A stretch of 64,000 nucleotides of DNA from Rebecca billardiae RCC1528 (Eukaryota; Haptophyta): contig OZ251230.1 of assembly GCA_965240325.2 (NCBI GenBank), forward strand, positions 2,170,001 to 2,234,000. The letters are read 5' to 3'. Shown in pieces: positions 54,300 to 64,000 of this stretch (positions are counted from its first letter, which is position 1; each line of letters begins with the position of its first letter). The translations under genes and the position numbers were made by a program. The notes under the pieces were generated by a model. That model saw nothing but the letters and a program-made list of their open reading frames with translations. It did not search any database and had not been told where the DNA came from.

Positions 54300-57200
54300 T
54301 CAGACGCTGACGACGACTTCGTCAGAGAGCGGCGTAGCCGGGGAAGCGGGCGCGCGGTGGCGGCGGCGGAAGGCGAGGACGGCCACGGCCGCGAGCGCTG
54401 CGCCGGCTGCCAGGAGCAGCGTGGCGGCGCGCCCGTCGTGCCGGCCGCGGCGCTCGGCGAGGTTGCGGCGGTGGCCCTTCTTGCCGGCACCGACCTCGAC
54501 CCAGTCGCTCGAGGCGTGCACGCCAAAGTCACCCGAGGCGCCGACAGGGTGCTGGTTGGCGGCGACGACGCGGGCGACCTCCCAGAGGCGGGGGAGGGAC
54601 TTGGAGAGCGTGTTCTGCGGGTCGCGCGCGCGGTCGCGGCCGTGGACGCATGAGCCGGCGAGTGTGCGGCGCGTCGAGGACATGCGCATGGCGCGTGCGC
54701 GCGCGCGCACCCCGATCTGGCACAAGGCGCGGCAGGTGATGATTTCGTCCAGGCCCTCGTCGTGAACGATCCGATCCCGCCCGTCGGTGATGATCACATC
54801 GCGCACACCGTCGTTGGCGTAGATCGTGTCCCGGCCGAAGCCGCCGTCGATGCGATCGTAGCCGACGCCGCCGGTGATCACATCCCTGCCGCTTCCGCCG
54901 TAGAGCTTGTTGTGGACGGTGCCGCTCGTGCCGCCACCGAGCTTGCCCGCCTCGGCGTCGTCGCCGCCGACGATTGTATCGGCTCCCCGACCGCCTGCGC
55001 GAGCCGAGGCCACCGCCGATCAGTCCGCGCGCGAGTGTGGCGGCGCGCGCGTGGCGGCGCGCGCGCGCGCGCGGCTCGGCGGTGCGCTGTGCCTGCGGGC
55101 GCACCGTGGATGTAGTTGTACGCGTCCCCGCCCGTGCCGCCGTTGCCAAGGTCGTCCACGTCGATAGAATTGCTGCCGGGTGGTTGGTTGATCTGTCCGA
55201 GCTCCGGAGCCCCAATGCCGGCGTCGCCGCCCGAGATGTAGTCGCTGCCGGCGCCTCCCCAGAGGTGGTTGAGGGCGCTGCCGCCGACCTCCTTGTCGGT
55301 GCCCCAGCCGCCGGAGCCACCGACGATCGTGTCGTCGCCGTGGCCGCCGTACATTCGGCTGACCGCGTCGCCCGACTTGCCACCGTATTGGCCCTTGTCC
55401 TCGTCGTCGTACCAGCCGCCCCAGCCGCCATCGCCACTGCGCAAGTAGTCATCGCCGAAGCCGCCGCGCGCGTGGTTGTACGTGTCGCCCTCGACGCCAC
55501 CGTCCCAGTTGAAGGCGCCGTCGCCACCAACAATGGTGTCGTCGCCGGTGCCGCCGAGCAGGACGTTCGTGGCGCCGCCACCGCGGCCGTCATCCCAGTT
55601 GAAGCCGCCGTTGCCGCCGCGGAGGTAGTCGTCGCCGCTGCCGCCGGAGAGCGTGTTCGTGGCGTGGCCGGCGACCGCCTGCCCAGCCCCATCGCCTGAC
55701 TCCCAGGCAAAGCCGCCGTACGCGCCGCGCAGGTTGTCGTCGCCGCTGCCGCCGAGGAACGTCGAGCGCACGTCACCGCCGATCGCATCGTGCGACCCCA
55801 ACGCGTCGGCCCAGCCCGAGGTGCGCACATCTGCGCGGTCGCAGTCGCGGTCGCGGTGGCGGGCACGCACACATGGACCCATTCGCGCACCCGTCAGCAG
55901 CAAGCCACCGCCACCACGGTAGGTCGCGCGCACCGCGCCCAGCCCCCCCCCCCCCCCCCCTGCGCGGCACGCGCCGTCCGCGCGCTGCTGCGCGCACATC
56001 CGTAGTCGTCGCCCGCGCCACCAACAAAGACGTTGTCGACATCGCCGCCTCGGACGTCACCATGTTCGGCCCACGCGGCGCCGTCGGACAGGAACGTGTC
56101 GTCGCCGTCGCCGCCGGAAAACACGTTGAGCTGGTTGCCGCCCCTGCTGTAGCCAAAGGAGTCGACGTCCGTGTTCTTATTGTTATAGGCCCAGCCGCCA
56201 TCTCCGTGCGAAAATTCGTCGTCTCCCTCTCCGCCGGCCACGAAGTTTGCAACGTCGCCACCCCTCTGGTAGCCGTCCGGGCCGTACGCCTCCATGGCCC
56301 ACCCGCCATCATTCGCGAGGAAGTAGTCGTCGCCCGCGCCGAGGCGCACGATGTTGAGGGCATCGCCACCGCGCGCGTTGGTGGAGTCCAGAACCCATCC
56401 GGGGTTGATGCCATGAATGTTGTCGTCGCCAGCGCCGGCGTCCGCAATGAGCACGCCGTCCCCGCCGCGCGCGTAGGAGGCCTCGGTAGTGGCGTCCACC
56501 CAGCCGGCATAGGGTTTGTTTCGGAAGTCTTCGATGCCGTCGCCGCCGCGCATCACGATGATCGACGAGCCACCGCCAGCCTCGCCCTCGCCATAATAGA
56601 CGTAGCCCGTGGATCCGCCGTTGAATGGACCAAGCTCCGTCGTATCACCGCCGCTGTCGCCGTGGAGGATGAGGTTGAAGACGTCGCCTCCTTGCCCAGC
56701 GCCGTACGAGACGTCGCCGCCGCGGCCGACGAAGATCTCGTCCCCCCCGTCGCCGTTCGCAATGATGTTCACGACCGAGCCGCCCTGCCCCTCGCCATTT
56801 AAGACATCGCCACCGTCGCCGCCGACGATGCGATCTCCTCCGCCGTCCGTGCCGATGAGCACGTTCAGAGCGGCGCCGCCGGTGCTCTTGGCCTTGGAGA
56901 CGGAGTCGAGCGAGCCGCCGGCACCGCCTTGGATGTCGTCGCCGGAGAGCCAGTTGCGCGCGTTCCGGCCGGCGACGCCGAGCCCGCCGGTGAAGGTTTC
57001 GCCGTCGTCGCCGTACTCGGTGGTGAGGGCGCGGCGCGCGCTGCTGACGACGCGCGGCGCACCGAGCGCGTGCCGGCGGGAGGGCGTCAGGACGCAGCGG
57101 CGGCGCGTGGCGGGCGCGGTGTGATGGGGAGAAAGGCGAAGCAGCGGTTGACGAGGGGAATCTCCCCGCGCTGCCCCTGCGCGCTGCGCAGGAGCCGGTC

Positions 57201-57434
57201 GCGACGGCGGAGCGGGCCGCGCGAGCTTCAGACCCACCTCGGGCTCGGCCGCGACGCGTCGGCCGCGTCACCGCGGTGGGCCGTGTCCTTGAGGTGATGC
57301 GCGGAGGGCGACGTGGATGATGCGCGGCGCGGATGCAGCACGCCGTGGTGCGATCGGGAGAGGCGGCCGTGCGCCTCGCCCGCGCTCGCCGCCGACACGG
57401 CGACGAGGCATGCGAGCGTCACGAGCGCCCACAT
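54300..57434 (-). CDS. secreted/single-pass membrane protein with RTX-like Gly-Asp repeats
   Basis: Exons: 57434-57238, 57040-55998, 55830-55105, 54994-54300; a further 96-bp intron (54710-54615, GTGCGCGCGC donor) is likely in the last exon, giving 854 rather than 886 residues. MWALVTLACLVAVSAASAGE is a clear signal peptide. The body, about 600 residues, repeats GGxGDDxxxGGxGG units (GGSGDDYLRGGNGGFNWDDG, GGTGDDTIVGGDGAFNWDGG, GGAGSDYISGGDAGIG, GGSGRDVITGGVGYDRIDGG), like hemolysin-type calcium-binding beta-rolls but with longer, Trp/Asn-containing spacers. A hydrophobic helix near the C-terminus (AATLLLAAGAALAAVAVLAF) followed by RRRHR suggests a type I anchor. No toxin, lipase or protease domain is attached; a surface adhesin or calcium-binding coat protein fits better than a toxin. 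Confidence 0.85.
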
Positions 57435-58109
57435 CTCAGACCGCTTGCGTCGACGAGTCGCGCGGCGCCCCTTCGTCCCTTCGGCTTGTTCGAGCCCGCG
57501 TGCGGCCAATCACCCCGGGCGGCTCGCGAAGGTGCGGCCTTGCGGCGCAGGACGGGACGAGGCGAGGGCTCTCAGAAGACCCTCATCGTCATGATATCCG
57601 CAACGGTGTATGACAAACGCGACGGCGGGTTTAGGGATCTCCATGTCAACTCATAGTCCTTGATGGGCAGGGCTAGCGGTACTGACACAGTAGTAGGGCG
57701 AGTGTGCACGTGTAAACGCATTGGCGCAAATGTGCGTGTACTCGGTATGCCTGTATGGGGGTACTGCTGTGTCGGTCGATGCGACAGCGCGCCACATTTT
57801 CAACAGCGCCTGGTTTTCTGATGAGGCCTCTCACCGCTTCCCGCCAAAGTTGGGCGCGGCGCGTGTCCTCATATCGGCGAGGGGCCTTAGAAGTGCATGG
57901 AGTATGGACGCCTGCTGTATTACAGTGTTATTTACAGTTTACCCCCAGCATACCATACTAAACTGCGGGGGCCTGGCGGCCTTGTCCCGCGGTGGGGCTG
58001 GTCGAACACAGCGCATCTTCCGGACGCGACGGAGAAGCTTGCCACTTGCCAGGCCTGGCAGACCCGACGACGATGGGACGACTTACTCAGCGCTGACGAA
58101 CTATCAACT

Positions 58110-59000
58110 AACTAACTCGGTATATTGACTAATCCAGTGGCGCGCCGCAGGCGCCGCAGGCGCGTGCGCGCGCGGCGCGGACACTGCGCGGCACCGCACC
58201 GCCACCGCGGTTCTGCAAGGCCCATCGAGGCGCACGGCGAGGCGCGCGTCGATGCAGTCGTCGCTGCGCACGACCGCTCGGGCACGACGGCGCGGCAACG
58301 GCACGCACCGCGGACTGGCCCACCGGTCTGCGACTGCAGGCGCGGGCCGAGCTGCGCAGGCAGGGCACAACCTGCACAGCGTAGTAGACTTGCAGCCGTC
58401 GCTGAGCACGGCCCGTCGGGCACGACGTGGTACGGGCGGCTCGTGTCGTTGTGAATGTTGTGTTGTGCAGCTCGCGCCGGCGGGCACGCACCTCTGCGAT
58501 GGCGCCGCGAGCCGCGCGCGGCGCGGCTGACGGCTCGAAGGCTGCGCCCGTTGATGACGAGCCAGCGCAAGTAGTGGTCGGGCAAGTCGGCGCCAGCGGG
58601 TCGGGGTGGCTCAATGGTAGGCTTGTGGTACGAGCTTTTCCATCAGGCCGTTCGTGCACGTCATCTGATGCGCGGGTGCGGCTGCTTGATCGCCGCCACG
58701 TGCCGCTGGATCTCCGCCAGATCGGCGCAGTACCTCGCGACGCCGACGATGGCATCTGGCGCTGGGTTCGGCGGAATCGGCGGTGGCCCGCGGAGCTGAT
58801 CCTCGTCGCGCACGTGTGTGCGAGCGCGAGTGCCGGCAGCGTCGTCGAGCCACGCCGGCTGAGCGCCATTCTGCGTGTCGCGCGCGGCCTTCGCCTCCTG
58901 CAGCAGCGCGCTCGTTCGTCATACTCAATCGCGTGCGCCGAGCGCACGCGGCGCGGCGGCGAAAGCACTCGTGCGTCGCGGCTCCTCGACTTGGGGTGCG
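58110..59000 (-). pseudogene. decayed coding sequence, unknown family
   Basis: Minus-strand protein-like segments in shifting frames: SAHAIEYDERA (about 58910), LLQEAKAARDTQNGAQPAWL and PPPIPPNPAPDAIVGVARYC, then ADLAEIQRHVAAIKQPHPRI (about 58680-58910), then LPDHYLRWLVINGRSLRAVS (about 58530-58590). The pieces are in the order expected for one gene with at least two frameshifts. I do not recognise the family. Confidence 0.35.
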
Positions 59001-59379
59001 GATGGTCGTAGAAAAGCGTCAACAAATCGGTGGGAATCGCAACGCATTCCGTATGGCGCGCGCTCAAAAAGGTAACGACATGCGAGTCTCGATTCCCGAG
59101 GCGTGCCTAATAAAAAATCGTTTGAGGCCTCATTGTTCGTATTCCTACTCCGGTATTACTTTCCTCAGCAGTACGTCACACCAATTAAAGGGGGTCGGAG
59201 CTGGGTCTCCCAGAGCTTTGAGAATAGAATTAAAATTCTTTAAATAAGCTGTGTTCATCAGAATTATTTAAGCAGAATATATATTTAACGACGTGGCAGC
59301 ATCGGACAAGCGTCATTAGGCTCAGAGTGCAACAGACACATAGAATGCGCCCGTGCCATCCGTCCAGGTCAGACAGTGC

Positions 59380-59621
59380 GCCACCCGCAGCCCTGCCCCC
59401 CTACGGGAGCGGGGCCGGAATGGAGCACCGCCTCGGCCTGGGGCACGCAGCGGCGACGGCAGATGCCGCCGCGGCCGAGCGCCTTCCGGAGCACTTGGAT
59501 GAGGGTGAGGTCGTAGTCGATGTCGCTGCCCGCCGACCTATCGGCGAGTAGCTCCGGCAAGCGGCAGCCGCGGCTGTCGCCCCCGTGCGCCCGCGTGGGC
59601 GCCTGGATGAGGATGAGGTCG
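59380..59621 (-). pseudogene. gene fragment with DIDYDL repeats, next to element copy 1
   Basis: The minus-strand reading holds LYDLILIQAPTRAHGG and SDIDYDLTLIQVLRKALG, two versions of one short protein repeat. A related piece, [18 protein letters not shown], follows element copy 2 at about 62680-62740. The element border cuts the frame here. Confidence 0.4.
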
Positions 59622-59623
59622 TA

Positions 59624-60406
59624 CAGGGTCTCCAACATTAAACTGGACACTTTGGGCAGCAGCTCAGCGTACGGCCTGTGGCTGCCTCGCGCGGGGTCAG
59701 GAGCGGCCAGCTCGGCTCGTGTGCACCCCACTAGGTCTGTCTGCGACCGCGCATAGCCGGGCAGCCCGCGTGGAGCACCCCTCTGGGTCATGCGGACAGT
59801 CGGCACAAGGCTGGTCGTGAGGGCCGTGAAGCAGCCGTGTGGCTTCTGCGCATGTCTGTAGCCAGCAAGCCCGCTCAAGGCCGCGCAGATATTATTACGT
59901 GGCATGGTCGATGACTATGCGGCATGCGCTCGACAGCCCTGGGCAAGCCCGGACGTAGCGCTACACCAGGAGTATATACGGCTCGATCGGACCAGCCTAC
60001 CAGTTGCGCACCTCGCTTGCACAGCTGCTGCACAGCCCATCGATCGGCTCTGGCCGTGCAGGCAAGGGCTACAGTCGGCGCCACTACCCGCAGCGAACGC
60101 TGGAGACCCACCAGTGCGCGCACCAACCCGCCCGCCGCCAAATGCAACCGTGCGCCAGATACGAATTTTAGCAGGCATGCCACCCGCGGGGGCTCCGTGG
60201 ACCTGTTCAGAGCCAACCGCTAGTCGGTTGAGCTGTACATCCAAGCCAGCCCTGGCCACACGCTGAGCGCGCCGCTCGCTGCACCCACACCCTGTCGTCA
60301 TCCGAGGAGTAAGGTCCATGGCGCTCATGCGAGCCTCTGGCCCATCTCATCGTTAGCAGCCGTAGTCAGCAAAAATCAGTGTCCGAACAATTGTTGGGGA
60401 CCCTGT
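59624..60406. mobile_element. 783-bp element, copy 1
   Basis: Near-identical to 61826-62608 at a constant offset of 2202 bp. The left end reads CAGGGTCTCCAACATTA and the right end CAATTGTTGGGGACCCTG, so the ends form an imperfect inverted repeat (CAGGGTCYCCAACA). No frame inside looks like a transposase. A non-autonomous DNA transposon is likely; I cannot find a clear target-site duplication. Confidence 0.8.
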
Positions 60407-60474
60407 GTGCACACTCGCCTGCCGCATGTTGAGTGACTGTCAGCCAGGGAGCTGAAGACGACGGCTTCTCAGAG

Positions 60475-61391
60475 GCCGCGCGAGCTCGACGGCGGCGCGC
60501 GCGGGCACGGTGGGCTGGCGCGGCCCCGGCGCGCGCCCATCCGGCCGCACGCCGCCGCGCCAGCCGCTCCTGCACGCGGGCTGACCGAGGCGCCAGCCTC
60601 ACCCAACCGCCGCTGCTTGCCGTGGAGCTGGTCGGGAGATGATGGGGTGGGTCGGCTGCTCCCAGAAGCTCTCCACGCGCGCCGCGCGCGCTGCATACGG
60701 GTGCGGCGGGTCGGCGCGGCCCCGCCGCGCGCCCATCCGGCCGCGCGCCGCCGCGCCAGCCGCTCCTGCACGCGGGCTGACTCAGGCGTCAGCCTCACCC
60801 AACCGTGAGCCGCCAGCTGCTTGCCGTGGAGCTGGTCGGGAGAGGATGGGGTGGGTCGGCTGCTCCCAGAAGCTCCCCACGCGCGCCGCGCGCGCTGCAT
60901 GCGGGTGCGGCGGGTCGGCGCGGCCCCGCCGCGCGCCCATCCGGCCGCGCGCCGCCGCGCCAGCCGCTCCTGCACGCGGGCTGACTCAGGCGTCAGCCTC
61001 ACCCAACCGTGAGCCGCCAGCTGCTTGCCGTGGAGCTGGTCGGGAGAGGATGGGGTGGGTCGGCTGCTCCCAGAAGCTCCCCACGCGCGCCGCGCGCGCT
61101 GCATGCGGGTGCGGCGGGTCGGCGCGGCCCCGCCGCGCGCTCATCCGGCCGCGCGCCGCCGCGCCAGCCGCTCCTGCACGCGGGCTGACTCAGGCGTCAG
61201 CCTCACCCAACCGTGAGCCGCCAGCTGCTTGCCGTGGAGCTGGTCGGGAGATGATGGGGTGGGTCGGCTGCTCCCAGAAGCTCTCCACGCGCGCCGCGCG
61301 CGCTGCATACGGGTGCGGCGGGTCGGCGCGGCCCCGCCGCGCGCCCATCCGGCCGCGCGCCGCCGCGCCAGCCGCTCCTGCACGCGGGCAT
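60475..61391. repeat. 204-bp tandem repeat array, about 4.5 units
   Basis: The unit contains TGCCGTGGAGCTGGTCGGGA, found at 60617, 60821, 61025 and 61229, exactly 204 bp apart. The first unit is partial and more diverged; the last ends abruptly at about 61391. Units differ by a few substitutions (AGATGATGG against AGAGGATGG). All frames stay open because 204 is a multiple of 3, but the translation is Arg/Ala-rich and not protein-like. Large GC-rich unit; looks like a minisatellite. Confidence 0.92.
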
Positions 61392-61825
61392 GGCTGCCGA
61401 AGATCCGCACGGAATCGGCCGGGCATCAGACAGCAGTACCCGAATAACGGTTCGAATCGCTCAGTAACGTCGAAAGCAATGCCTGCCGGCCGCGGCGCGC
61501 CGGCGCGCAGGTCAGCACGGCGGGCACGCGCTGGTACGGACCACTGTGGTGCTCCTGCGAGCAGCTGCTGACGCGTTGGCGCGATGAGACCAGCGTCCTC
61601 GCAAACACGTGACCAGGTGGCCCAGTGCCACTGCCCTGCCTCCACACGCTAGTCGAGGGAGTGACGCGTGCCGAATGTGTCTCGCCGGATGACCACCAAG
61701 GCTGCTGTCAATAAATATGAGGTGGGTCTCGTCGACAACCCGAACTGCTGGGTGTCTATTTGAAATATACTCCGCAGATTCTGCCAGTGGCAGCTACGGA
61801 GCTACGCTCGTCGCCGAGATACCTT
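61392..61825. other. unique sequence between tandem array and element copy 2
   Basis: 434 bp without recognisable gene or repeat. Confidence 0.5.
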
Positions 61826-62608
61826 CAGGGTCTCCAACATTAAACTGGACACTTTGGGCAGCAGCTCAGCGTACGGCCTGTGGCTGCCTCGCGCGGGGTC
61901 AGGAGCGGCCAGCTCGGCTCGTGTGCACCCCACTAGGTCTGTCTGCGACCGCGCATAGCCGGGCAGCCCGCGTGGAGCACCCCTCTGGGTCATGCGGACA
62001 GTCGGCACAAGGCTGGTCGTGAGGGCCGTGAAGCAGCCGTGTGGCTTCTGCGCATGTCTGTAGCCAGCAAGCCCGCTCAAGGCCGCGCAGATATTATTAC
62101 GTGGCATGGTCGATGACTATGCGGCATGCGCTCGACAGCCCTGGGCAAGCCCGGACGTAGCGCTACACCAGGAGTATATACGGCTCGATCGGACCAGCCT
62201 ACCAGTTGCGCACCTCGCTTGCACAGCTGCTGCACAGCCCATCGATCGGCTCTGGCCGTGCAGGCAAGGGCTACAGTCGGCGCCACTACCCGCAGCGAAC
62301 GCTGGAGACCCACCAGTGCGCGCACCAACCCGCCCGCCGCCAAATGCAACCGTGCGCCAGATACGAATTTTAGCAGGCATGCCACCCGCGGGGGCTCCGT
62401 GGACCTGTTCAGAGCCAACCGCTAGTCGGTTGAGCTGTACATCCAAGCCAGCCCTGGCCACACGCTGAGCGCGCCGCTCGCTGCACCCACACCCTGTCGT
62501 CATCCGAGGAGTAAGGTCCATGGCGCTCATGCGAGCCTCTGGCCCATCTCATCGTTAGCAGCCGTAGTCAGCAAAAATCAGTGTCCGAACAATTGTTGGG
62601 GACCCTGT
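61826..62608. mobile_element. 783-bp element, copy 2
   Basis: Direct copy of 59624-60406, essentially base for base including small internal frames. Near-identity implies a recent duplication or insertion. Confidence 0.8.

Positions 62609-64000
<1,392 letters not shown>

Larger units (their letters stand above)
57435..59621. other. gene-poor region, 2.2 kb
   Basis: Includes the upstream region of the RTX-like gene and the decayed coding fragment at 58110-59000. Nothing else is recognisable. Confidence 0.5.

Noticed and set aside
54300-57434. RTX toxin
   Set aside because: Only the glycine/aspartate repeats resemble RTX proteins; no pore-forming, lipase or protease domain and no acylation site region are present, and the protein has a eukaryotic membrane anchor.
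58605-58670. tRNA D-arm-like stretch (GTGGCTCAATGGTAG)
   Set aside because: No T-loop GGTTCRA or matching acceptor stem in the next 80 bases, and it lies within decayed coding sequence.
60475-61391. CRISPR-like array
   Set aside because: Units are 204 bp and abut without spacers; the genome is eukaryotic.
60639-61571. 310-codon repeat protein
   Set aside because: It is the 204-bp tandem array read through; the unit length is a multiple of three, and the translation has no protein-like composition.

Overview
The window is nuclear DNA of a GC-rich, single-celled eukaryote, most likely an alga. Genes carry short GT-AG introns (about 60 to 290 bp), sit on both strands with no operon logic, and encode eukaryote-only proteins: ARL1, eIF3G, FUN14, DHHC acyltransferase, eukaryotic-type pantothenate kinase, an Sfi1-like protein and a Cid1-type nucleotidyltransferase. 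A signal-anchor plus Arg-rich leader on one protein would suit targeting to a complex plastid. The very GC-rich coding sequence and compact genes resemble a haptophyte, but that placement is inference; no rRNA, organelle or diagnostic marker gene is present.

The gene-rich part runs from 1 to about 46.4 kb and holds about 20 genes: DHHC palmitoyltransferase (5' cut), ARL1, PX protein, ShK/prolyl 4-hydroxylase, a small unknown protein, hotdog thioesterase, eIF3G, a conserved unknown protein, an Na+/H+ exchanger, FUN14/EF-hand protein, a CUE/WW protein with a possible protease domain, malate dehydrogenase, FkbM-like methyltransferase, ankyrin/MYND protein, an LRR protein with a dynein-stalk-like C-terminus, a Cid1-type nucleotidyltransferase, pantothenate kinase, a staphylococcal-nuclease-like protein, an Sfi1-like coiled-coil protein and an RCC1-repeat protein. 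Several neighbours are head-to-head with only about 260 to 520 bp between start codons, which suggests shared promoters. Most exon junctions given here were placed by reading frame, protein-family match and GT/AG ends.

From 46.4 to 54.3 kb the sequence is gene-poor and full of mobile-element structure: a fold-back repeat with about 410-bp arms, a larger one with 653-bp arms around 1.7 kb, and degraded coding fragments. One large gene follows at 54.3 to 57.4 kb: a signal-peptide, RTX-like Gly/Asp repeat, single-pass membrane protein. From 57.4 kb to the end there is again no intact gene: decayed coding sequence, two near-identical 783-bp copies of an element with inverted ends, a 204-bp tandem array between them, and long TA microsatellites, one of which ends the window.

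The most unusual items are the LRR plus dynein-stalk-like protein and the duplicated fragment of its 3' end, the CUE/WW protein with a Cys...Asp-Pro-His domain, the GTGCG-type splice donors used by most introns, the large fold-back elements, and the secreted RTX-like repeat protein.
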